From: an uncultured Christensenellaceae bacterium
GTDB lineage: Bacteria; Bacillota; Clostridia; Christensenellales; UBA3700
Assembly (NCBI GenBank): GCA_944383905.1
Contig: CALWRI010000014.1
Location: forward strand, 1 to 42,696
DNA length: 42,696 bases
Direction of reading: 5' to 3'
In this document: positions 36,935 through 42,696 of the stretch, piece after piece
Layout: each line of letters opens with the position of its first letter
Position numbering within the stretch: position 1 is the first letter of the stretch
Position numbers and translations under genes: made by a program
Notes under the pieces: model-generated
What the model saw: only the letters and a program-made list of their open reading frames with translations
Database searches by the model: none
Told to the model about the DNA's origin: nothing

Positions 36935-38101
36935 TCATACGAACGGATGCTCCGCTTTTATCACACAGTTGCACTCGGGGCGCAGTTCTTTTATCTTCTT
37001 TTCCACATTTTCCGCCGCCTCTTCGTCGGAGATCTTGCTGTCCACGGGTATCGAAAGATCGAATATGAGATTTATGTGATTGCCGCCGTAAGTCATTCTG
37101 AAATCGTGTACCGAATAGCTTTCGTCAACCTCTTTTACCACGCTTTTCACAAACTCGAACGTCTCGTTTACCTTCTCGTCGTCAACGACGATCGGGTCGA
37201 GGTGTATCGTGACTATATATCCGTATTTTTTCTGAAAGTCGCGCTCGATATTGTCGATAACGTCGTGGACGTAACTGAAATCGCTCTTTGCGGATACTTC
37301 AGCGTGAAAAGATATTATCTGCCTGCCCGGACCGTAATCGTGCACCATGACGTCGTGTATGCCTATGACGTCGGGATAATCCTTGACGAAATCGGAGATC
37401 TTTTTCAGAATATCCTTGTCGGGTCTCCCGCCGAGAAGCAGGTCGATCGTCTCCTTTGCCGCCTTTATGCCCGTATAGAATATAAACGCCGCGACGAGTA
37501 TTCCCGCATAGCCGTCGATATTTACGTCTGCGAATTTTGAAAGTATCGCCGAGACGAAGACGAGCGTCGTCGCCACGACGTCGGAAATGCTGTCGAAAGA
37601 CGCTCCCTTTATCGCCTGCGAATTGATGGTCCTGGCTATCTTGCGGTAAAAGAAGAAAAGCCACGCCTTGACGACGATCGCGACTCCGAGAAAGACGAGA
37701 GTCGCCGTGCTTATCGCCGTCGCTTCGGGGGTGATTATCTTCTCGATCGAAGTCTTGAACAGCTCCACCCCGACGAATATGATAAGAAAATCCACGATGA
37801 ACGCGCTGATATACTCAAACCTGCCGTGTCCCATCGGGTGCTCTTTATCCGCGTGTTTACCCGAAAATTTGAAGCCTATGAGAGTCACGACCGACGAACC
37901 CGCGTCGCCGATATTGTTGAACGCGTCTGCGATAATCGACACAGACGTGGAAAAAATACCGATAACGAGTTTTCCGACAAACAACAGGACGTTGGCAATA
38001 ATGCCCGTCACGCTCGACAGCGTGGCGTAGTTGCTCCTGACAGCCGGATCGTGCACGTCTTTTCTGTTTTTGACAAACAGTCTGATTAACAAATTCGTCA
38101 T
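36935..38101 (-). CDS. cation diffusion facilitator, probable Mn2+ exporter
   Basis: 388 residues: six membrane helices (about 28-300) and a cytoplasmic C-terminal domain that dimerises. Helix 2 has D59 and N63 in ADAFNNIGD; helix 5 has D170-x3-D174 in place of the H-x3-D typical of zinc exporters. D-x3-D in helix 5 is the signature of the manganese branch, so Mn2+ export is inferred. HPMGHGRFEY (near 88) is the usual loop. An AAAGG site and a strong promoter precede it; single gene. The C-terminal domain is longer than in FieF. Confidence 0.85.
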   Translation of the reverse strand: MTNLLIRLFVKNRKDVHDPAVRSNYATLSSVTGIIANVLLFVGKLVIGIFSTSVSIIADAFNNIGDAGSSVVTLIGFKFSGKHADKEHPMGHGRFEYISAFIVDFLIIFVGVELFKTSIEKIITPEATAISTATLVFLGVAIVVKAWLFFFYRKIARTINSQAIKGASFDSISDVVATTLVFVSAILSKFADVNIDGYAGILVAAFIFYTGIKAAKETIDLLLGGRPDKDILKKISDFVKDYPDVIGIHDVMVHDYGPGRQIISFHAEVSAKSDFSYVHDVIDNIERDFQKKYGYIVTIHLDPIVVDDEKVNETFEFVKSVVKEVDESYSVHDFRMTYGGNHINLIFDLSIPVDSKISDEEAAENVEKKIKELRPECNCVIKAEHPFV

Positions 38102-38132
38102 AATTTCGCCTTTTTCAAATTAATTAACATAT

Positions 38133-38161
38133 AGTATAAAATAATATGCTCGTTATGTCAA
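38133..38161 (-). promoter_or_regulatory. promoter of the CDF transporter
   Basis: TTGACA (38156-38161), 17-bp spacer, TATACT (38133-38138). Confidence 0.85.
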
Positions 38162-38185
38162 GAAAGCGCGTCAATTCACAGACGC

Positions 38186-38216
38186 AAAAAAAAGGACGGG
38201 ACTGTGCCCGTCCTTT
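38186..38216 (-). terminator. intrinsic terminator after the lipoprotein gene
   Basis: Perfect 10-bp stem (38191-38200 with 38207-38216, 6-nt loop) with a U run on the minus strand. Confidence 0.92.
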
Positions 38217-38233
38217 GCAAACCGCGTTTTCTG

Positions 38234-39064
38234 TCAACTCTTCAACATTTCAACGATCTCGTTTGTAGAAAGTCCGCCAAAAACGCAGACTCTGCCGACC
38301 CTTTCGATACCTTCGTATTTTTCAAGCTCTTTTGCCCATTCCACCGACTTCGTAACGAATATGTACGCATAATAATTCACCATAGTGAACCTGTATCCTT
38401 TCAGAAGATTTTCGTCTGCACCCAAAGGACTTCCTTTGCAGAGGTCGAACACAAGATCGGCAAGTTCCTCCTGCGGAACTTCATCAACGTCTCTTTTTTC
38501 CTGATCTCTATAATAGCTCACGACTTTTTCCACAGCCTCGTTCATCACGCTCTCGTTCATAGCTTCGAACGTCTCTTTTACGAACGCCAGTTGCGTCTCG
38601 CTGAGCGTAGCTGTATCCTTGGAAAGCGCCCTCTTGACGACGAGTTTGTCTTCGCTGTATCTCACGTTCTCTTTCCCGTCCGTATAAGTGCGCACGAATC
38701 TTTCTCCGACGTTATAATTGAATTCTCCCTGCTTTTTGAAGAAGAAGTTGCCGTAACTGAACGACATCTTGAAAGTATAATCGTAAGTCGTCTCTATCGT
38801 CGAATTTCCGCTTATAGCGACGTCGAGAGGCTCACTCGTCAACTCTCCGAAGCTCTTTACCATCTTGAAAAGCCGCTCCGTCACATCTTCGGACGCGTCC
38901 ATCCAGACTCCGTTTTCCGCAAGAAGCTGTACTTTTTCGACTTTCGCGTCTTCGTCCGTGATTGAAGGATCGTTCACGCTCATCTTGCACGAAGTCAGCG
39001 AAAACATGGTTGTTACTACGATCATCGCTATCGCGACAAACAGTATCAGACTTTTTCTTTTCAT
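38234..39064 (-). CDS. lipoprotein of unknown function
   Basis: 276 residues from the ATG at 39064 (GAGAGGTGA upstream). Signal peptide MKRKSLILFVAIAMIVVTTM with lipobox LTSC and lipidated Cys26, so it is anchored on the outer face of the membrane. The mature domain is acidic, with repeated Tyr/Phe-rich strands (near 90-125) and a helical C-terminal half; no catalytic motif recognised. Single gene between its own promoter and terminator. Confidence 0.78.
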   Translation of the reverse strand: MKRKSLILFVAIAMIVVTTMFSLTSCKMSVNDPSITDEDAKVEKVQLLAENGVWMDASEDVTERLFKMVKSFGELTSEPLDVAISGNSTIETTYDYTFKMSFSYGNFFFKKQGEFNYNVGERFVRTYTDGKENVRYSEDKLVVKRALSKDTATLSETQLAFVKETFEAMNESVMNEAVEKVVSYYRDQEKRDVDEVPQEELADLVFDLCKGSPLGADENLLKGYRFTMVNYYAYIFVTKSVEWAKELEKYEGIERVGRVCVFGGLSTNEIVEMLKS

Positions 39065-39088
39065 AAAATCACCTCTCTTGATACTTAT

Positions 39089-39117
39089 AATATAAATCTT
39101 CGTTCGGTTTTTGTCAA
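39089..39117 (-). promoter_or_regulatory. promoter of the lipoprotein gene
   Basis: TTGACA (39112-39117), 17-bp spacer, TATATT (39089-39094). Confidence 0.82.
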
Positions 39118-39133
39118 TACCCATACTTTAAGC

Positions 39134-39180
39134 AAAAAAAACGCCTGCGCTCAAAGCCTGGAAACTTTAACGCGCAGGCG
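39134..39180 (-). terminator. intrinsic terminator after the rubrerythrin operon
   Basis: Perfect 9-bp GC-rich stem (39142-39150 with 39172-39180, 21-nt loop) followed by eight U on the minus strand. Confidence 0.9.
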
Positions 39181-39203
39181 CGATATTTCATAAAATACCG
39201 TTA

Positions 39204-40361
39204 TCAGAAATTATCCGTATGTACTTCGAAAAAGGACTGCGAATATTTGCATACGGGGCAAACGTCGGGAGCTTTTGAGGAAACGGCAACGTGCCCGCAG
39301 TTGCGACATTCCCAGACCGTCTCTCCGCTTTTTTCGAAAACGGTCTTGTCTTTGACGTTTTTGAGAAGCGCGCGGTATCTTTCCTCGTGCCTTTTTTCGA
39401 TATCCGCAACGCCGCGGAAACGTGCCGCAAGCTCGCCGAAACCTTCTTCATCCGCTTCTTTTGCCATGCGGGAATACATATCCGTCCATTCGTAGCTTTC
39501 GCCCTCTGCAGCGTGCAACAGATTCTGCGCCGTATCTCCGAGTTCACCGAGCTCCTTAAACCAGAGCTTTGCATGCTCTTTTTCGTTTTCCGCCGTCTTG
39601 AGGAAAAGTTCGGCGATCTGCTCGTAACCCGCCTGACGGGCAACCTCGGCAAAATAAGTGTATTTGTTGCGCGCCTGGGATTCTCCGGCAAAAGCCTCCA
39701 AAAGGTTCTTTTCCGTTTTCGTGCCCGCATAAGGATTCTTTTTTTGAGCTTCTTCCTCTATTTTCACGAATTTGGAGGCAGAAGCCTTGCAGATCGGGCA
39801 TTTGAAGTCGGGAGTCATAGGTCCCTCGTGTATGTAACCGCACACCGTGCATTTCCATTTTTCCATACTCTTTTTCTCCTTTTCGTCGTCTTTTTCGTTG
39901 AATCTTATGCTCGCGAGCAATCCGTCGATCTTCTCTGTCGGGACGCCGGGGTAGCTCTTTGCCATTTCAAGGAACTTCTTTGCGTTGAGGCTTTGAGGGA
40001 TCATGTACCCCGCTTCTCTAAAAAGATCTTCCGCCATAAGGCGACAAGACCTCTCGATCGCCGTCGCAAGCACTCCGGGAATACCCGAAGCCGTGAATTC
40101 CGCCTCCGCCTTGCCGATTATCAGTCTGCGGAGCGCCTGCGTCACTTCGTCATTCTTTTTCTGTTGCGGAGGATAATCGACGGGTACCATCGATATCGCG
40201 CCCGATGGACACGCCGCCGCGCACTTCCCGCAACCGACGCACTTCGTCACGTCGATCACACTGTTTTCCGTATCGGTCGCGCCTGTCGGACAGACGTACA
40301 GACACAGACAATCTTTCGTGCACAACCTCAAATTTCTGACTGCGTATTTATCTGCCATCAT
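39204..40361 (-). CDS. ferredoxin-rubredoxin-rubrerythrin-rubredoxin fusion
   Basis: 385 residues. Residues 1-60: 2[4Fe-4S] ferredoxin; the first cluster is atypical (C14-x3-C18-x-C20-x3-C24-P), the second canonical (C41/44/47/51). Residues 60-160: helical linker. 170-192: rubredoxin (C171/174/188/191). 215-335: diiron rubrerythrin with E227, E260-x2-H263, E288 and E322-x2-H325. 350-372: second rubredoxin (C352/355/368/371). Rubrerythrins reduce hydrogen peroxide. Met166 (39866) has AAAGGAG upstream, so a separate Rd-Rbr-Rd protein of 220 residues may also be made. Two ATGs at 40361 and 40358 both suit the GGAGG. Second gene of the operon. Confidence 0.88.
   Translation of the reverse strand: MMADKYAVRNLRLCTKDCLCLYVCPTGATDTENSVIDVTKCVGCGKCAAACPSGAISMVPVDYPPQQKKNDEVTQALRRLIIGKAEAEFTASGIPGVLATAIERSCRLMAEDLFREAGYMIPQSLNAKKFLEMAKSYPGVPTEKIDGLLASIRFNEKDDEKEKKSMEKWKCTVCGYIHEGPMTPDFKCPICKASASKFVKIEEEAQKKNPYAGTKTEKNLLEAFAGESQARNKYTYFAEVARQAGYEQIAELFLKTAENEKEHAKLWFKELGELGDTAQNLLHAAEGESYEWTDMYSRMAKEADEEGFGELAARFRGVADIEKRHEERYRALLKNVKDKTVFEKSGETVWECRNCGHVAVSSKAPDVCPVCKYSQSFFEVHTDNF
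39864..39882 (-). promoter_or_regulatory. internal ribosome binding site and ATG in the fusion gene
   Basis: In frame at codon 166 (ATG 39866-39864), preceded by AAAGGAG 9 nt upstream. Initiation here gives a protein that begins exactly like a free rubredoxin-rubrerythrin ([11 protein letters not shown]). Confidence 0.55.
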
Positions 40362-40372
40362 TGCGCCCTCCT

Positions 40373-40975
40373 TTATACTTTATCGAATTTCCATGAAGGC
40401 ACTTTGCACACGGGGCAAAGCTGCGGCGCCTCGTCCCCGACATACAAAAAGCCGCAGACGGTGCAAATATACACACCCGTATTCTCGAGCATTTTGTCGC
40501 CTTCTTTTTCATAACGCTTCAAAACGGAATTCATCATTCTCGTGACCTTTTCGCTCCAGACGAGGCTGCGCATCGCGCCCCTGTCCGCGTTTTTCTGCGC
40601 TACGGCGTTCGCATAAGGATAATTCTCGTCGAGATCCTTTTCGGTCAAAGCGAGTATCTTTTTGAGATCGCCGTTTTTCGGCGCGTCGCCCGCCTTCGAT
40701 CTGAAAAACGCCGCCAGCTCTTCAAACTTTTTTCTCTCGTCTTCGAGATACTGTTTTTCGCAACCTCTGGCGAGATTCGAACAAATGACGCTCATCTCCA
40801 TCGGAGACAACTCTCTGTCCGGCATATCCTGCGGCTTTTCGGTCTTCATTGCGGTTGCGGCTTGGGTCACTTCTCTGAACGCCTCTTTGCCCGCTCCGCA
40901 TATCGGACATTTGAAATCGTCCGGCATTTCGCCCTTATGGACGTATCCGCATATCGTGCAAACGTATTCTTTCAT
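40373..40975 (-). CDS. twin-rubredoxin protein with central helical domain
   Basis: 200 residues from the ATG at 40975 (GGAGG upstream). Rubredoxin at both ends (C6/C9/C23/C26 and C171/C174/C187/C190). The middle ~110 residues are helical and resemble the length of a rubrerythrin bundle but lack the E-x2-H iron ligands, so it is probably an electron carrier or a non-diiron relative. It lies 11 bp before the ferredoxin-rubrerythrin fusion and is first in the operon. The palindromic operator at 41025-41037 is centred about 41 bp before its predicted transcription start. Confidence 0.82.
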   Translation of the reverse strand: MKEYVCTICGYVHKGEMPDDFKCPICGAGKEAFREVTQAATAMKTEKPQDMPDRELSPMEMSVICSNLARGCEKQYLEDERKKFEELAAFFRSKAGDAPKNGDLKKILALTEKDLDENYPYANAVAQKNADRGAMRSLVWSEKVTRMMNSVLKRYEKEGDKMLENTGVYICTVCGFLYVGDEAPQLCPVCKVPSWKFDKV

Positions 40976-40996
40976 ATCATCCGCCTCCTTATCTTT

Positions 40997-41037
40997 ATTA
41001 TACTTGCAAAAAAACGTGATTTCCGTGACAAAGTCAC
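40997..41037 (-). promoter_or_regulatory. promoter and Crp/Fnr-type operator of the rubrerythrin operon
   Basis: TATAAT at 40997-41002 with a poor -35 (CGGAAA). A perfect palindrome GTGACAAAGTCAC lies at 41025-41037, centred near -41, the class II activator position. The arrangement matches that before trxA. Confidence 0.75.
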
Positions 41038-41050
41038 AAAATACCGCTGA

Positions 41051-41092
41051 TGTGAAAATTTTCGTGTTTCGTCGTCTCATTTATGATATAAT
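41051..41092 (+). promoter_or_regulatory. promoter region of the Crp/Fnr gene
   Basis: TATAAT at 41087-41092 without a good -35. The inverted repeat GTGAAAATTTTCGTG (41052-41066) is centred near -40 and has GTGA in one half, a degenerate version of the operator. The perfect palindrome at 41025-41037 is centred near -68. Confidence 0.5.
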
Positions 41093-41110
41093 ATCACAAA
41101 GGAGAAGCGT

Positions 41111-41770
41111 ATGGATATTTCTCAATTCTTCCCCGTATGGGACAAACTCGAAGAAAACGACCGCAACGCGCTTGCCGCCGCCGCGATAAGACGTTCATTC
41201 AAAAAAGGAACCGTTCTTCACAGAGGCAGCGAGGATTGCACGGGACTCATGCTCGTCCGCTCGGGTCAGATCCGCGCATACACCGTGTCTCCCGAAGGAA
41301 AAGAGATAACTCTTTACCGCTTGTTCGAACGCGATATCTGCCTGTTTTCCGCTTCCTGCATAATAAACAGTCTGCAAGTCGACGTCTCTCTTACCGCAGA
41401 AAAAGACAGCGAGATAACCGTGATTCCCGCTGACGTTTACAAAAAGATAATGCAAAGATCCGCGCCGCTGTCCAATTTCACAAACGAGATAATGGCTTCG
41501 AGATTTTCCGACGTGATGTGGCTCGTCGAGCAGATAATGTGGAAGAGTTTTGACAAACGTCTCGCCGCATTTCTCGTCGAAGAAAGCGTCATGGAAGGAA
41601 GCGAAACGCTCAAACTGACTCACGAAACGATCGGCAATCACCTCGGAAGTCCGCGCGAAGTCGTCACCAGAATGCTCAAATATTTCGCGGACGAAGGACT
41701 CGTTTCCCTTGCACGCGGCACGGTCACGCTTTCGGATCCGCAACGGCTTGCGGAAATTGCGGAGAGTTGA
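41111..41770 (+). CDS. Crp/Fnr-family transcription regulator
   Basis: 219 residues. Cyclic-nucleotide-binding-like barrel (10-115), dimer helix (125-145) and winged helix (165-205). Recognition helix SPREVVTRML has R182, E183 and R187, the R-E-x3-R set with which CRP reads GTGA half-sites; exactly such half-sites occur before the flanking operon and trxA. No N-terminal Fnr iron-sulfur cysteine group; C77 and C83 (DICLFSASC) could sense redox, as could C43. Ligand unknown. AAAGGAG site present. It converges on trxA with a 37-bp gap and no clear terminator. Confidence 0.9.
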   Translation: MDISQFFPVWDKLEENDRNALAAAAIRRSFKKGTVLHRGSEDCTGLMLVRSGQIRAYTVSPEGKEITLYRLFERDICLFSASCIINSLQVDVSLTAEKDSEITVIPADVYKKIMQRSAPLSNFTNEIMASRFSDVMWLVEQIMWKSFDKRLAAFLVEESVMEGSETLKLTHETIGNHLGSPREVVTRMLKYFADEGLVSLARGTVTLSDPQRLAEIAES

Positions 41771-41807
41771 CCCGCCTTTCCCGCAGCAGTTGACCGCCGT
41801 TTGCTTT

Positions 41808-42116
41808 TTATTGAAACATCTTTACGATCTCGCTCTTTGAACGCACGCCTACGCATCCGTTCACGACCTGACCGTCCTTGATCACCGCAAGAGTGGGTAT
41901 ACTCATGACTCCGAACGCGCTCGCAAGCTCGGGTTCTTCGTCGACGTTCACCTTGCAAACCTTGATATCGTCCCTCTCCTCCGCGATCTGATCCACGACG
42001 GGAACAAGCATACGGCACGGTCCGCACCACCCCGCCCAGAAGTCGAGAAGCACGGGTCTGTCCGATTTGAGAACTTCATCATTGAAATTGTCTTTTGTTA
42101 TTCTGATTGCTGCCAT
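41808..42116 (-). CDS. trxA: thioredoxin
   Basis: 102 residues from the ATG at 42116 (GAGGTG upstream). Thioredoxin fold with active site WCGPC (C31, C34), cis-Pro loop MSIPT (near 73) and FWAGWCGPC context. Reduces protein disulfides in the cytoplasm. No thioredoxin reductase gene lies beside it. Its promoter carries the same 13-bp palindrome at the same position as the rubrerythrin operon, so it is probably controlled by the neighbouring Crp/Fnr protein. Confidence 0.96.
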   Translation of the reverse strand: MAAIRITKDNFNDEVLKSDRPVLLDFWAGWCGPCRMLVPVVDQIAEERDDIKVCKVNVDEEPELASAFGVMSIPTLAVIKDGQVVNGCVGVRSKSEIVKMFQ

Positions 42117-42145
42117 AACGCACCTCACTTTCTTTTGATGGTTTC

Positions 42146-42187
42146 ATTATATTGCAAAAAAAAGCCGTCTTTCAGTGACTTTGTCAC
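42146..42187 (-). promoter_or_regulatory. promoter and Crp/Fnr-type operator of trxA
   Basis: TATAAT at 42146-42151 with a poor -35 (TGAAAG), and the palindrome GTGACAAAGTCAC (minus-strand reading) at 42175-42187, centred near -42. Between operator and -10 it shares a GAAA and a TTTTTTTGCAA segment with the rubrerythrin promoter. Confidence 0.75.
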
Positions 42188-42276
42188 AAAAGAAAAAAAT
42201 AAAATGTTTTACGAAAAGCTATCCTCCCCCGCAGAATAGCAAGGAGCCTGCCCACTATACGACGAGCGTCAGCTAT

Positions 42277-42351
42277 GTTGTAAAGCAACACGAGGTTCTC
42301 CGTCCTGGGGCTTGGTGTTTCGCACCAAAACCGGTTGGCACTCCGTGCCAA
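42277..42351 (+). repeat. degenerate copy of the terminal repeat
   Basis: Shares AGCAACACGAGGTT and the TTGGTG...CACCAAAAC hairpin (42312-42328) with the 113-bp repeats, and adds a further 7-bp hairpin TTGGCAC/GTGCCAA (42335-42351). The sequence between the hairpins is shorter and different. No gene is seen in 42188-42696. Confidence 0.6.
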
Positions 42352-42433
42352 AACCGCCGCGTTCAGATTAACCGCTTCTGACAATGTTTATCCCGCGGCG
42401 GCGCATTGTAATTCCTGCATCTGTCAATCTTTA

Positions 42434-42546
42434 CTCTGCTCGGGCGCACCTGTGTTGCAATGCAACACGAGGTTTTTACTTCTTCTCTTATGATAATGTT
42501 ATACTTTGACGCGCCTTCAGTAGGGGCTTGGTGCTGCGCACCAAAA
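42434..42546 (+). repeat. 113-bp direct repeat, copy 1
   Basis: Identical to 42584-42696 except one base (G42469 versus A42619), at a 150-bp period. It contains two hairpins: GTGTTGCA/TGCAACAC (near 42452-42468) and TTGGTGC/GCACCAA (42528-42544). No coding frame is supported. Confidence 0.92.
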
Positions 42547-42583
42547 CCCTCGCGTCATTATTTACTGCCTCTTTTAATTTTTT

Positions 42584-42696
42584 CTCTGCTCGGGCGCACC
42601 TGTGTTGCAATGCAACACAAGGTTTTTACTTCTTCTCTTATGATAATGTTATACTTTGACGCGCCTTCAGTAGGGGCTTGGTGCTGCGCACCAAAA
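42584..42696 (+). repeat. 113-bp direct repeat, copy 2
   Basis: Second copy of the repeat, 37 bp after copy 1. The window ends at the last base of its visible match, so the true repeat may be longer and further copies may follow. Confidence 0.92.

Noticed and set aside
42184..42384. Short open frames over the terminal repeats
   Set aside because: No ribosome binding site and composed largely of hairpin sequence; better explained as non-coding repeats.
42434..42696. CRISPR array
   Set aside because: Repeats are 113 bp with a single 37-bp gap, contain several hairpins, and no cas genes are present.

Overview
The window looks like chromosomal sequence from a host-associated anaerobic Bacillota (Clostridia-like) bacterium. 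Supporting signs are S-box (SAM-I), preQ1-I and L10-leader RNA elements, a zinc-type L33, RqcP, a Spo0A-type DNA-binding domain, rubrerythrin/rubredoxin proteins and a bile-salt-hydrolase-family enzyme, which points to a gut habitat. The species cannot be named from the sequence. The left edge cuts rplL. The right edge stops at the last visible base of a repeat, so both edges may be contig ends.

Region 1 (1-25.6 kb, all minus strand) is the transcription/translation core in an unusual order. In the direction of transcription it reads rpoB-rpoC, metK (SAM riboswitch), recD2, secA-prfB-tsaD, rpsL-rpsG-fusA, tuf, an SDR gene, then rpmG-secE-nusG-rplK-rplA and rplJ-rplL. The common bacterial order rplL-rpoB-rpoC-rpsL is broken: rpoBC lies about 17 kb upstream of the ribosomal-protein block and has its own pair of perfect consensus promoters. 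Autoregulatory RNA sites are visible before rplK (an L1 rRNA mimic) and rplJ (L10 leader with terminator/antiterminator).

Region 2 (25.6-34.2 kb) is mixed accessory and housekeeping DNA: a two-gene membrane-protein operon; HAD phosphatase-rqcP-ispDF; a small membrane protein; a Spo0A-like regulator with a degenerate receiver; a GNAT-membrane protein-GrpB operon; a preQ1-riboswitch-controlled VUT transporter translationally coupled to an SDR; and an EFR1-type flavodoxin/ferredoxin. Three plus-strand genes here have a -10 box only 6-7 nt before an ATG and no ribosome binding site, the layout of leaderless mRNAs.

Region 3 (34.2-42.7 kb) holds an orphan PP-loop ATPase, a choloylglycine-hydrolase-family enzyme, a CDF metal exporter with a manganese-type site, a lipoprotein, and an oxidative-stress module. 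That module has a Rd-helical-Rd protein, a ferredoxin-rubredoxin-rubrerythrin-rubredoxin fusion, a Crp/Fnr regulator and thioredoxin. The same 13-bp palindrome, GTGACAAAGTCAC, sits about 41-42 bp upstream of the predicted start sites of both the rubrerythrin operon and trxA, and the regulator between them has the R-E-x3-R recognition helix known to read GTGA half-sites. This is the best candidate for a compact, self-contained regulatory system. The last 500 bp carry no gene but hold hairpin-rich direct repeats.
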